A stretch of 64,000 nt of DNA from Mycobacterium sp. BK086 (GTDB lineage Bacteria; Actinomycetota; Actinomycetes; Mycobacteriales; Mycobacteriaceae): the NCBI GenBank assembly GCA_004362315.1, contig SNWL01000010.1, positions 186,001-250,000 on the forward strand, read 5' to 3'. The notes under the pieces are model-generated. The model worked only from the letters and a program-made list of their open reading frames with translations, made no database searches and was not told where the DNA came from. How positions within the stretch are numbered: the first letter of the stretch is position 1; every line of letters begins with the position of its first letter. The translations under genes and the position numbers were made by a program. Positions 18,137 to 27,253 of the stretch are shown one piece after another.

Positions 18137-19816
18137 ATGCTGCCTGGGGACACCGCCTCACAACGGAAGGCTCGTGGTGCATTTTTCACGCCAACTCCCG
18201 TCGCCCGATTTCTAGTCGATTGGGCCGTGCAGCACCCAACGAGTGCAGTGCTTGAGCCGTCGTGTGGCGAGGCAGTATTCCTGCACCAGATTGGACAGCG
18301 CCGGAGCCACACTGGCCAACTGGTGGGGGTTGAACTTCACGCGGCGTCGGCTCGCAAGGCAGAGAAGTCGCTTCGCGCCGAAGGTGTGAAGGCGCGGATT
18401 CATTCGGGTGATTTCTTCTTGCACTCCGAGTTTGGCAAGTACGACGCTGTCGTAGGAAATCCACCGTATATCCGATACCAAGACTTCGTTGGCGAGTCAC
18501 GTTCCCGCGCAAGAGAGGCCGCCCTTCGTGCAGGCGTGCCGCTGACCAACCTCGCTTCGTCCTGGGCGGCGTTTACAGTCCACGCCGCTCTGCACTTAAA
18601 GACCGGTGGGCGGTTGGCTTTGGTGCTGCCAGCGGAACTGCTGACGGTGAATTACGCCTCTCCGGTACGTCAGTTTTTGTTGGAACACTTCTCGGAAGTC
18701 AGACTTGTCATATTCGATCAACGGATCTTTCCCGGCGTCTTAGAAGAGGTTGTGTTACTGCTTGCGGACGATTACCGACCCGACGGGGACGTATTCACCG
18801 ATCACATGACACTATGGCCGCTTCGGGACGCGGCTGGCCTAACCAATCTGGCAGCATGGCGACGCTGGACGCCGCCGCATAAGACCGCGAAGTGGACCGG
18901 CGGGCTGTTGTCTGCTGATGGGTCGAGTGCCTACGACGCGGCCCTCAGGTCAGATACATTCGTTCCTTTGGAGCGTTGGGGTGACACCACGCTCGGAATG
19001 GTCACCGGAGACAACCGCTTCTTTACATTGTCCCCGAACAAGGTCGCTGAGCTTGGCCTTGGAGAATCCGACGTTATTCCCTTGTCTCCACCGGGATCTC
19101 GGCACCTACGAAGGCTCACGCTTACGAAGAAGGAATGGATAGACCTCGGCAACAACGACGGCCAGGCTACTTATCTGTTCCGTCCATCAGGTGAACCGTC
19201 GAAAGCCGCCTGGCGCTACATCAAGTCGGGCGAGACTCTCGACGTTCATCGAGCGTACAAATGCCGCGTGCGTTCGCCTTGGTGGCGCGTGCCGTATCTT
19301 CGGCCCGCTGACCTCTTCCTGACATACATGAATGCCGATACCCCCCGCATCGCCAGCAACGGCGCGCGGACGCATCATCTAAATTCGGTGCACGGCATCT
19401 ACCTCCGCGACAACCTCCGCGCCGTCGGGATGAGTCTGTTGCCTATTGCCTCACTAAACTCTGTAACCCTGCTCGGAGCAGAGACGGTCGGTCGCGCCTA
19501 TGGCGGCGGAATGCTAAAAATCGAACCGCGGGAGGCCGACCTGCTTCCCATGCCATCACCCGAACATGTTCAGCGTCAGGCTGGCGCACTCCGCCACATC
19601 CGACCTCTTGTCGCCAAGCAGTTAAGTGCAGGACGACTTCTCGACGCCGTTGCCCTCGTGGACGATGCGCTACTGGTAGCCAATAGCGACGCCCGTGCGA
19701 GCATCGATACTGGGTGTGCGCTTACGACCGACGAACTCCACAGCATCCGCAGCGACCACGCCACCCTCACAGCGCGGCGACTAGCGCGAGGACGGTCGGC
19801 CCGCAATGCCGAGTAA
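18137..19816 (+). CDS. DNA N6-adenine methyltransferase (type II / Eco57I-like)
   Basis: An S-adenosylmethionine-dependent adenine methyltransferase of about 559 residues. It begins with GAFFTPTPVARFLVDWA, typical of N6-adenine enzymes. The SAM-binding motif is LEPSCGEAVFL and the catalytic motif IV is VVGNPPYIRY. The long C-terminal half is the target-recognition region. The frame is open from 18074, but I prefer ATG 18137, with CAGG about 9 nt upstream (ATG 18128 is the alternative). The next gene overlaps by 11 nt and looks like a partner restriction enzyme. Probable function is protection in a restriction-modification system on the island. Confidence 0.88.
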   Translation: MLPGDTASQRKARGAFFTPTPVARFLVDWAVQHPTSAVLEPSCGEAVFLHQIGQRRSHTGQLVGVELHAASARKAEKSLRAEGVKARIHSGDFFLHSEFGKYDAVVGNPPYIRYQDFVGESRSRAREAALRAGVPLTNLASSWAAFTVHAALHLKTGGRLALVLPAELLTVNYASPVRQFLLEHFSEVRLVIFDQRIFPGVLEEVVLLLADDYRPDGDVFTDHMTLWPLRDAAGLTNLAAWRRWTPPHKTAKWTGGLLSADGSSAYDAALRSDTFVPLERWGDTTLGMVTGDNRFFTLSPNKVAELGLGESDVIPLSPPGSRHLRRLTLTKKEWIDLGNNDGQATYLFRPSGEPSKAAWRYIKSGETLDVHRAYKCRVRSPWWRVPYLRPADLFLTYMNADTPRIASNGARTHHLNSVHGIYLRDNLRAVGMSLLPIASLNSVTLLGAETVGRAYGGGMLKIEPREADLLPMPSPEHVQRQAGALRHIRPLVAKQLSAGRLLDAVALVDDALLVANSDARASIDTGCALTTDELHSIRSDHATLTARRLARGRSARNAE

Positions 19817-20795
19817 ACCCTCCGCCAAAGCGCGGGCATGGCCCCTATTCGACGCAATCGTTGATCGGGCAGAGCGCAAGGATGTGAACCCATGGGCCAG
19901 CGACGGCACGGCGTACGAGCCTGATTTTGACACGCTGGAGACGCTTCTTGCTGTGCCACTGCACCTCGCGGCTACCACCCAATCTGGTGTGCCAGCACTG
20001 GCGTTCGATGTCTGGGTTGCCTACGAACTGCGACGGGCAGGACTTGACCCGGACGCAGTATGGCCGCGCGCAAGCCCTCCACGGGTTGTCGATCGGGACG
20101 TCATTCTCTTCGTCGAGAGGATGCCAAAGAAGATCAAGGACGAGCTTTGGGATCGGTTACGCAAAAGCACTGGTGTGAAAGGGGTTACAGCGGCGTCTGC
20201 GAACATTGCAGGTAAGAACTACCTCAAGCAAGTCGACGTCATCATGTCGCACTGGCAGACGGGTCCCGAAATCCTCATATCAGGCAAGAGAATGGACTCG
20301 TCTTTCGGCAAGAATGCCGCGAACCGAGTCGAGGAGTCCTACGGCGACGCGAAAAACCTCGCACTACGACACCCTCTATCCGCGCTGGGATTTGTCTTTG
20401 GCTTGCGCTCAACGTGTTACACCGAAGAACCCAGAATATTCGACTGGATAGTTGACCTGTTGAGCAAGCTCAGTCGAGAAGACGGTGCGTACGACGCGTG
20501 CGCCCTAGTCATCCCCGAGTATGAGGGCGAGACACCAGAAGAGTCTGAAAATGACGACAGCGGCGCTGTTATGGAGCCAGATGATGTCGAAGTCGAAGAC
20601 GTTGACGAAGAAGTCCAGGGCGGCATCAATGCGGAGCTTGGCGAGTTGCCACATTTGCGCCTTCGCCACGATCTAGTGCCCGCTGAGATCAGCCCTGCTC
20701 GTTTCTTCGCAGTCATCATCACAAAGGTGCTCAATAACTCCAGCGTGACGCAGCACGAACGAGCGCGTGCACTCCGACGCACGGCGAGATCGTAG
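19806..20795 (+). CDS. Candidate restriction endonuclease partner of the methyltransferase
   Basis: A 329-residue soluble protein whose ATG overlaps the methyltransferase gene by 11 nt. The central part VDVIMSHWQTGPEILISGKR followed by a charged helix has the D...E-x-x-x-x-K look of a PD-(D/E)xK nuclease core (about residues 145-185). A conserved-looking block with YGDAKNLALRHPLSALGFVFG follows. An acidic low-complexity stretch (about 240-275) precedes a short C-terminal domain. I do not recognise the exact family; the assignment rests on gene coupling and the putative core. Confidence 0.62.
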   Translation: MPSKPSAKARAWPLFDAIVDRAERKDVNPWASDGTAYEPDFDTLETLLAVPLHLAATTQSGVPALAFDVWVAYELRRAGLDPDAVWPRASPPRVVDRDVILFVERMPKKIKDELWDRLRKSTGVKGVTAASANIAGKNYLKQVDVIMSHWQTGPEILISGKRMDSSFGKNAANRVEESYGDAKNLALRHPLSALGFVFGLRSTCYTEEPRIFDWIVDLLSKLSREDGAYDACALVIPEYEGETPEESENDDSGAVMEPDDVEVEDVDEEVQGGINAELGELPHLRLRHDLVPAEISPARFFAVIITKVLNNSSVTQHERARALRRTARS

Positions 20796-20937
20796 ACGCG
20801 CCAGTCCACAACACGAACAGCGGTGTGGACGCAATTCCCAGCTGCTGCGAAACTCTGCCAAATCCAATAACATCCGGCCAGACCACCGGCGTCGCCGACT
20901 GTTTGGTGACAGGCTCCATCGAAGCGGATTCATCCGA

Positions 20938-21723
20938 CGACGCGAAGCCGCCGGACAGGAGTGGCACCCGGAATGGGAGCGACTGTTTACCCATCAGGAA
21001 GGTGACGAGATCGAGGAAGGCAGCATGGGCGAGATCCGGGCCAGCTACAACAAGCTGCTAGCTGCACTGGTCGAAGACGTACAGCTTCTGGCACCGCGAG
21101 ATCGATACGCAGAGTGGCCGTTTCGTCATCAATGCTCGATGAGGGGTACGACGCAACCCACTAACTATGCCCCTACAAGCCTGGGGACATTTCGCGATCA
21201 GCCAGTCGAAAGAGCCAACCGCCAACGAGCCAGTTTCCAGCTTGGCGCCGTTCGGGACGGCGACGGCTACCGCGTCAGTCGGACAGATCGACGACGGTGG
21301 CGCCTGGAGCGTTCGTCTTAACCGACTCGATGCCGTTCCCAGTTCGCGACGAACATGTCCCAATCTCCGGATTCTCGAGCGGCGCCGATTTCAGCTAAGA
21401 CGCTTCCAATGAGCGTCTTCTGGAAGGCGCAGAAATACGCGGGTGGCTTGGTGATCTCGGGCGAGAGGTGCCAGCTATTGCCTGATGCAGGCATCGTCGT
21501 CGAAGTTAAGAAGACACGTCCGACGCTGGTTGATAGAGGAGTCGGCAGCGAACTGGCGGAGGACGTCACACGCTACAGCGACCCAGCGGCCAATCGAGGA
21601 GCGACGACGCTGGTTTGTTTCGTTCACGATCCCGGCAGGCTTCTGGTCAACCCAGTTGGCCTCGAACGAGACCTCGCCCTTGCGAGCAACGAGCGCCTAA
21701 ACGTCGTGGGCATCGTCGGCTGA
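20938..21723 (+). pseudogene. Broken PD-(D/E)xK nuclease-domain gene
   Basis: Two coding-looking pieces occur in different frames. The first (from about 20938) reads REAAGQEWHPEWERLFTH and then a helix MGEIRASYNKLLAALVEDVQ. The second (about 21475-21723) reads LLPDAGIVVEVKKTRPTL, then ELAEDVTRY, TLVCFVHDP and NPVGLERDLAL. The second matches a widespread restriction-like nuclease domain seen at the C-terminus of many prokaryotic proteins of about 300 residues, with the catalytic ExK in VEVKK. The part between is not readable in either frame, so the gene is probably frameshifted or deleted. It follows the restriction-modification pair. Confidence 0.5.
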
Positions 21724-21861
21724 CGACGGTAAGCCTTGTGCGAGTGGCGAGGTCACCACAATCTGCTCGACTAGGTTGCAGCACGCGCAACGGCCAGGCG
21801 AGATAGGTCGTAGGCACTGTAAGCCCGCTGACGGTCACAGGACTTGATCTGCGGCCGGCGC

Positions 21862-22110
21862 CTAGCGCGTATCCCGCGGCGGGTTCGGGTCGTTGCCCGG
21901 GGCAACAGTGTCAGAATCACGTATTTTGCCGTCGCGGCCGTGAATCGTGACCTCGCCACCACCGCTGTTCTTCACGATTTCACGAGCCCGGCCAATCGCC
22001 TCCGCTTGCGTATCGGTGTGCTTACTGGACCGCTCGGCACCCGGCGCCTTGATATCCCACCCGCCTTTGGGATTCGGCACTACGTGTCGACTATTCGGGT
22101 TGTTAGCCAT
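21862..22110 (-). CDS. DUF2188 small protein
   Basis: An 82-residue protein with the DUF2188 pattern: HVVPNPKGGWDIKAPGAER, then KHTDTQAEAIGRAREIVKNSGGGEVTIHGRDGKIRD compressed into the usual two-strand/one-helix fold. A strong ribosome site GAAGGAGAGG lies 7-8 nt before the ATG. The family is common on mobile DNA and in actinobacteria; the function is unknown. It is unlinked to an operon and sits next to the IS3 element. Confidence 0.85.
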   Translation of the reverse strand: MANNPNSRHVVPNPKGGWDIKAPGAERSSKHTDTQAEAIGRAREIVKNSGGGEVTIHGRDGKIRDSDTVAPGNDPNPPRDTR

Positions 22111-22203
22111 CTCAGACCTCTCCTTCTGTGGGGTCGAACTGACTCCACTCGCCGCACGCTAGCAACAGGCACCGACAACGGGTCTGCTGCACGAATGGGT
22201 GAC

Positions 22204-23068
22204 AGTTTCGGTCACGCGGGCCGGTGGGGTCATGATTGCTTCGAATTCGATCGGGGTCAACCGGCCGAGGCCGGCCTGGCGGCGGCGGTGGTAGGTGCGT
22301 TCGATCCAGGTGACGATCGCGATCCGTAGTTCTTCGCGGGTGTTCCAGCGGCGGTGTCAGCGGCGGTTGAGCACGTTCTTCTGCAGCAGACTGAAGAAGC
22401 TCTCCATGGCGGCGTTATCGCCCGGCCGCACCGACGCGGCCCATGGAGCCGACCATCCCGCGACGGTTGAGGGCACGGACGAATTTCCGGCTTCGAAATT
22501 GCGACCCTCTGTCGGTGTGAACCACGCAGCCGGCGACCTGACCGCGGCGGCCGATCGCGTTGCTCAGTGCGCTGGTCGCCAGCCGTGACTTCATCCGCGA
22601 ATCGATGCTGTAGCCGACGATGCGGTTGGAGAACACGTCCTTGATCGCACAGACGTAGAGCTTGCCTTCACCGGTCTGGTGCTCGGTAATGTCAGCCAGC
22701 CACAACTGATTTGGTGCATCGGCGGTGAAGTCGCGTTCCACGAGATCGTCGTGGACTGGCGGACCGACCTTGCCGTTCTTGCCGCGTTTCTTGCCGAATA
22801 CGCTCCACAGCTGGTTCTGCGAGCAGATCCGCCAGGCGGTGCATTCGGCCATCGGCTCGCCGGCATCGCGGGCCTCCTCGACCAGGTAGCGGTGGCCGAA
22901 CTCCGGATCGTCGCGATGGGCGTCGAACAGGGCGTTGGCGCGGTAGGCCTCGATGTACTCAGCGTCGGTGATGGGATTGGCCTGCCACCGGTAGTAGGGC
23001 TGGCGGGCGAGCTTGAGTACCCGGCACGTCACCGCGACGGGGATCCCGTCGGCAGCGAGCTCCTTCAC
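22204..23068 (-). pseudogene. IS3-family transposase OrfB, frameshifted
   Basis: The DDE integrase-type transposase starts at GTG 23068, overlapping the orfA stop (GTGA). Catalytic Asp residues are visible in LWLADITEH and HTDRGSQF. After GSMGRVGAAG the frame breaks: one extra C near 22421-22425 (minus-strand GGGC) puts a stop after 217 residues. The remaining C-terminus, with the catalytic Glu in AMESFFSLLQKNVLN and later TYHRRRRQAGLGRLTP, is readable one frame over, with a further TGA at 22357-22359. The element cannot make a full transposase. Confidence 0.85.
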
Positions 23069-23373
23069 GAGCGGGTAGATCCTTTTCCCGGCAGATTGGC
23101 CTGCGACAGATACGCCGCGGCCCGCCGCAGGACCTCGTTCTCCTGCTCCAACAACCGGTTTCGGCGACGCAACTCGACCAGCTCCGCCGACTCACCGGTG
23201 CTCCTTCCCGGTTTGGTGCCCTCGTCGATATCGGCTTGGCGCATCCACTTGTGCAGCGTCATCGGGTGCATACCGAAATCGGTGGCGATCTGCTCGATCG
23301 TCACGCCGTCATCGCGGTTGCGAGCCACACGTACGACATCGTCGCGGAACTCACGAGGGTAGGGCCTGGGCAC
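23065..23373 (-). CDS. IS3-family transposase OrfA
   Basis: A helix-turn-helix protein of about 102 residues (GVTIEQIATDFGMHPMTLHKWMRQAD) followed by a leucine-rich coiled coil (LVELRRRNRLLEQENEVLRR), the standard IS3 OrfA. I place the start at the GTG giving VPRPYPREF. The open frame extends upstream into the terminal repeat. Its stop overlaps the orfB start. Confidence 0.85.
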   Translation of the reverse strand: MPRPYPREFRDDVVRVARNRDDGVTIEQIATDFGMHPMTLHKWMRQADIDEGTKPGRSTGESAELVELRRRNRLLEQENEVLRRAAAYLSQANLPGKGSTRS

Positions 23374-23444
23374 AACGACATCCTTCCAGCCCGCCCACGC
23401 TGGGCAATCCAACTCAGATGTCACCTATTCGTGCAGCAGACCCC

Positions 23445-24242
23445 TCACTGACCAACGTCGGTTGTTACCTGGCGCTCTGCAATCTGTCTAGCGACCCATT
23501 CCCGGTACCGGGCGACGTCCTCGTCAAACTCCGCGTTTCCGTCGTCGATCGGTCTTGCCGGCCCTGGTAATCCCGCGAGTTCGCGCAACATCGGTTCATA
23601 GTCCGGCACAAGTCCCTTGTGACATGTTCCACATAGGGTGACGAGGTTCTCCTCTGCCGTCGGGCCGTCAATGCGCCAGGGGATGAGATGGTGCACGTGC
23701 AGCTCGAGGTCGATGTGATCACCTGGCCGACGGCCACAGATCACGCATCGGTAATTATCGCGCTTTAGCACCCGCATGCGGAGCGTTCGGTTGGGAGTAC
23801 GACGGTCGATTGCTTGATCGGCCATGTGTCCCGTCGCAAGGAATCCGAAGCCGCCGACCTCTACTCCACCGTCATGCACACTCTCTATCGGGCTAATCAC
23901 GCCAGGCATACGCTTCTCAGCGAACTTCCGTTCCACCAGTGCGTTTCCGCCTCGTCTAACGAAGAGGGCAAATGCGTGATCGTCGTGCACGACAAGCCAT
24001 GTCTGATTGATGGAATTCCACAATTGCGTCATTTTGACCGCATCTACGAGGCTGGCTTGTCGCATCTCCCAGCGCGGGTTTCGATCCGACCAACCGACAA
24101 AGCGGGTCTGCGCGTGCCATACAGGCTGTCCCCGTCGGTTTGCGCGCAGCGTGAGAGCGAAGTACTTGGCGCCCGGCCGCGCAATTGTCAACTCACGAAG
24201 GCGCTGAGCACGATCCCCGTCGCCATGAGTCGTCTCATCCAC
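23445..24242 (-). CDS. HNH endonuclease
   Basis: A 265-residue protein with an HNH nuclease domain near residues 150-210: LKRDNYRCVICGRRPGDH (zinc Cys pair), LHVHHLIPWRIDG (catalytic His), NLVTLCGTCHKGL (Asn, Cys pair, His). The first GTG is at 24242. The same frame remains open and protein-like upstream (REKIASPRTIAARARVPL..VAEWDIQ, a helix-turn-helix-like stretch) to a TAG near 24360 without any ATG/GTG/TTG. The original 5' end may therefore have been lost where the A+T-richer LysRS cluster joins. The IS3 element sits immediately behind the stop. Confidence 0.8.
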   Translation of the reverse strand: MDETTHGDGDRAQRLRELTIARPGAKYFALTLRANRRGQPVWHAQTRFVGWSDRNPRWEMRQASLVDAVKMTQLWNSINQTWLVVHDDHAFALFVRRGGNALVERKFAEKRMPGVISPIESVHDGGVEVGGFGFLATGHMADQAIDRRTPNRTLRMRVLKRDNYRCVICGRRPGDHIDLELHVHHLIPWRIDGPTAEENLVTLCGTCHKGLVPDYEPMLRELAGLPGPARPIDDGNAEFDEDVARYREWVARQIAERQVTTDVGQ

Positions 24243-24631
24243 GCGCTGAATATCCCACTCCGCGACGCGGTCGAGCGGTACCCTGGCCCGCGCAGCGATG
24301 GTGCGGGGACTCGCGATCTTCTCGCGGCTCAGATTCCATCTGCAGCCTGCGAGAAAAAGCTAGCCGACCTATCGATAACATGCTATATTGACCAGTTCAT
24401 CAGCCCTCACGATGACCGGGAGCAGACAGCGCTAACTTCGACGACACTCAGATCGCCAACCTGGCGCACCGCGTGACTCTATGGGGTAACGGACATAAGT
24501 CTTATTATGAATTAGCGGACCCGCGGCCAAGTCTTTAAAACACTGACCGTCGGACTAGCATCCTCCTTGCTAGAATCCACAAGCTTCTCTGCGGCTCCAC
24601 ACAGCCCTAGATTGACCTTCATCGGGATGGC
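24243..24631. other. Junction between HNH gene and LysRS cluster
   Basis: Up to about 24360 the minus strand still looks like the lost N-terminus of the HNH gene. From there on the sequence is much A+T-richer, and it should contain the plus-strand promoter of the LysRS gene. I found no T-box or other recognisable leader. Confidence 0.45.
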
Positions 24632-26125
24632 ATGTTCAATCCTGGCCAATGCCCTGTTAAGACGAAGAGATTGTTACCCATTATGCAAGCCTACAAAGAT
24701 CGCGGCAATCCAGAGCGACAGTACTCGTACAACAAGACTCACGGCGTTGACTCGATTCTGAAGCTAATAGATGATGGCGACAATCGTGAAATAGCAACCG
24801 CTGGCCGCCTTTTGGCGATACGCGATCAAGGCGGTCTAATTTTCTGCGATCTCAACGACATGCACGGATCGGTACAGCTGGTAGTGGATACTGGCACGAC
24901 GCCCGATGCCGACGAATTTCAGAAGTTGACTATCGGCGACTGGATTGGTGTTAAAGGGTCCTGCGGTCGTACGCGGCGTGGCGAACCAAGCGTCTTTTTG
25001 TCAGACTGGGTGAAGCTCGCCGCTACTGAGATCGCATTTCCCGATAAACACAAGGGAATAATCAACGCTGATACTCTGGCGCGCCAGCGGTACCTACATC
25101 TAGCCTCGACCCCCGAAGCGCGAAATCGGTTCATTCAGCGAAGCAAGATCGTTGCGCTGATCCGCGACTTTCTACATAAACGCGAATTCATTGAGGTTGA
25201 AACCCCTATACTCCAGCCAATTCACGGGGGCGCTCATGCCCGGCCGTTTGTGACCCATCACAATACGCTTGACATTGATCTCTACCTCCGCATCGCACCC
25301 GAATTATATTTAAAGCGTCTGGTAGTTGGTGGGCTCGAGCGCGTATTTGAGATAGGGCGAGTCTTTAGAAACGAAGGCATGTCGACGCGTCACAACCCAG
25401 AGTTCTCGATGATGGAAGCGTACGCGGCATATTGGGACTATACAGATCAAATGGATATGGTCGAACACTTAGTCCAATATATTGCGATTCATCTCCATGG
25501 GACGAGCGTCATCAGCTACCAGGGTCAAGTAATCGACCTCTCGCCCCCTTGGCAAAGAATCAGCCTAGAGGACGTGGTGAGCGATGCATTGGGCGTCAAA
25601 GTCTCTGTTTCCAGTCCGGTCGATCGCCTGAAAGAACAGTGCCAGAAACACGACGTCGACTTCTACAACGATTACGGTCCTGGCCGCATCCTTCTAGCAC
25701 TCTACGAGAAATTAGTTGAGCACAAGCTCCAGGGTCCTATTTTCATAACAGAGTATCCTACCGAAGCCTCACCGTTGGCCCGCAGGCATCGAGCCGCGGA
25801 AGGGTACAGTGAGCGCTTCGAAGTTGTTGTATGTGGAAGAGAACTCTGCAACGGCTACACCGAACTCAACCAATCGGCCGAGCAACTCGAGCGGTTCCGC
25901 GAGCAGGAATCCGCCATTGAGTTCGACGATGAGGCAATGAAGATGGACCACGATTTCATACGAGCGTTGAAATACGGTCTACCACCGACTGCCGGGGTCG
26001 GTATCGGGATCGATCGCCTGACCATGCTCTTGACCGACTCACCTTCGATCAAGGATGTGATCCTTTTCCCGACTCAACGAGGGGAGCGAGCCTCAAAGAA
26101 CTACGAGGGCGGATTGGCACAGTAA
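24632..26125 (+). CDS. Class II lysyl-tRNA synthetase paralogue
   Basis: A 497-residue protein of full LysRS length. An N-terminal OB-fold anticodon domain (TAGRLLAIRDQGGLIFCDL..., about 55-150) precedes the class II core. Motif 2 is VFEIGRVFRNEG and RHNPEFSMMEAYAAY, and motif 3 is GVGIGIDRLTMLLTDS. Substrate-pocket stretches PIHGGAHARPF, EYPTEASPLARRH and LCNGYTELN are intact, so it should be catalytically active. Base composition and codon use are A+T-richer than the plasmid backbone, a sign of recent transfer. With the GNAT-like, M20 and small-protein genes it forms an isolated cluster. A housekeeping role is unlikely. Lys-tRNA supply for a tRNA-dependent product, or drug-tolerance as a duplicate target, are alternatives. 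ATG 24683 is a possible shorter start. Confidence 0.9.
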   Translation: MFNPGQCPVKTKRLLPIMQAYKDRGNPERQYSYNKTHGVDSILKLIDDGDNREIATAGRLLAIRDQGGLIFCDLNDMHGSVQLVVDTGTTPDADEFQKLTIGDWIGVKGSCGRTRRGEPSVFLSDWVKLAATEIAFPDKHKGIINADTLARQRYLHLASTPEARNRFIQRSKIVALIRDFLHKREFIEVETPILQPIHGGAHARPFVTHHNTLDIDLYLRIAPELYLKRLVVGGLERVFEIGRVFRNEGMSTRHNPEFSMMEAYAAYWDYTDQMDMVEHLVQYIAIHLHGTSVISYQGQVIDLSPPWQRISLEDVVSDALGVKVSVSSPVDRLKEQCQKHDVDFYNDYGPGRILLALYEKLVEHKLQGPIFITEYPTEASPLARRHRAAEGYSERFEVVVCGRELCNGYTELNQSAEQLERFREQESAIEFDDEAMKMDHDFIRALKYGLPPTAGVGIGIDRLTMLLTDSPSIKDVILFPTQRGERASKNYEGGLAQ

Positions 26126-26227
26126 TGTCGGCTCGCACCTTCGTACACCTCGATATACGCGATATCGAGTGGACAAACGGATACATTCTGTCGGCAACGA
26201 ACCACGATCAGCGATAGGGGCAAAAGG

Positions 26228-27253
26228 ATGGACAGGGATCCGCCAAATTCGCAGGGCGCATCGACGACTAGTTCGATCGGGGCATGCTGGCCACCTGAGG
26301 CCGCGTCCAACAACAGAATCCGCGGGTTCTTCCCCACTGCTATCGAAAATGCTCAAGGAGTCGCCGGCTTCGCAGAACAGTTCTCAGAGCAGATCGAGGA
26401 TGCAACGCGGACCGGCGTCACCCGAGTGACGATCCGATTCGTTGGCAACCGCGACGCCGTCATGGCTTTACACGATCACGACATCAGATGCGAAGGGGTC
26501 TTGCCACTACATGGCCTGCCGAACTATGGCATCGTCTACGCAGCCTGGATATCACCCGACCGCGCTGTGGACGATGAGACATTTGACCGCCATCACCAGC
26601 TGATTTCCGCTACACGCGCGCCCCAGGATCCCGAAAAACATCCACGGTCAGGGCTCAAGGAAAGAGGGTATCGACTCCATCTGATACCGCCATCAACCCC
26701 GGATGGCGAACGCACATCCGCCGCGCCGCCCCTCTACGAAATATTCGAGACTTTTGGTTTCAGCCCTGAGGGCGTGCACAATCTGCTGTCAGACCATAAC
26801 AACACTATTGCCTATATAACTGATCAGCAGGGCAACGTAGCCTCAACAGCTGTTGCGGAAAACGGGCGAATTCAAATCAATGGCATTGGCACTTTAAACC
26901 TTTATGAAATCACTGAAGGAGCCACAGTCCAACGGCTTCGCGGAAACGGATTGTATCAGGCTCTGACATGGGAATTAGTGCAATTTATTAAACAAACGTC
27001 TACCGAGCATGTCCACGCGATTTACGGTGAGAGCAATTTGGCGTCGAAGGGCGTAGTCTATGCAGCTCGACGAAACAGCCGACGCTTTGTATCAGAAGAA
27101 GCACACCACTACGAAATGCATCATAATCCGAGCTTCGGCATCCTCGCCCAAAACTTCAAAGTGTTCGATGGTGTCGAAGAACGCGACTTCAATGACTTCG
27201 CGCTATCCTATTACGACCTTGGTGAGTTGCCTTACGCCAGCGAACTGAGCTGA
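26228..27253 (+). CDS. GNAT-fold acyltransferase-like protein
   Basis: A 341-residue protein. The C-terminal half has a GNAT-like pattern: NLYEITEGATVQRLRGNGLYQALTWELVQF (RGxGLY in the acyl-CoA pyrophosphate loop position) and then IYGESNLASKGVVYAARRNSRRF. This resembles beta-lysine acetyltransferase-type proteins in general layout. The N-terminal half (about 30-150) looks like a second, divergent GNAT-like domain. It lies about 100 nt downstream of the LysRS gene on the same strand. Its last 22 nt overlap the convergent M20 peptidase gene. The substrate is unknown; a lysine-derived compound or Lys-tRNA is a guess from context. Confidence 0.6.
   Translation: MDRDPPNSQGASTTSSIGACWPPEAASNNRIRGFFPTAIENAQGVAGFAEQFSEQIEDATRTGVTRVTIRFVGNRDAVMALHDHDIRCEGVLPLHGLPNYGIVYAAWISPDRAVDDETFDRHHQLISATRAPQDPEKHPRSGLKERGYRLHLIPPSTPDGERTSAAPPLYEIFETFGFSPEGVHNLLSDHNNTIAYITDQQGNVASTAVAENGRIQINGIGTLNLYEITEGATVQRLRGNGLYQALTWELVQFIKQTSTEHVHAIYGESNLASKGVVYAARRNSRRFVSEEAHHYEMHHNPSFGILAQNFKVFDGVEERDFNDFALSYYDLGELPYASELS

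Larger units (their letters stand above)
22180..23443 (-). mobile_element. Decayed IS3-family insertion sequence
   Basis: About 1.26 kb bounded by ~25-nt inverted repeats: GGTCTGCTGCACGAAT then one mismatch then GGTGACA at 22180-22204, and the complement at 23419-23443. It contains an intact orfA and an interrupted orfB on the minus strand. No target duplication is obvious, so the insertion is old or rearranged. Its upstream end lies 1-2 nt beyond the stop of the HNH nuclease gene. Confidence 0.85.

Noticed and set aside
20731..20994. Minus-strand 87-codon ORF overlapping the end of the restriction-enzyme candidate
   Set aside because: It mostly lies antisense to better supported coding sequence, with no ribosome site or family match.
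24480..24631. T-box or other riboswitch before the LysRS gene
   Set aside because: No T-box sequence or specifier-loop-like structure could be recognised.
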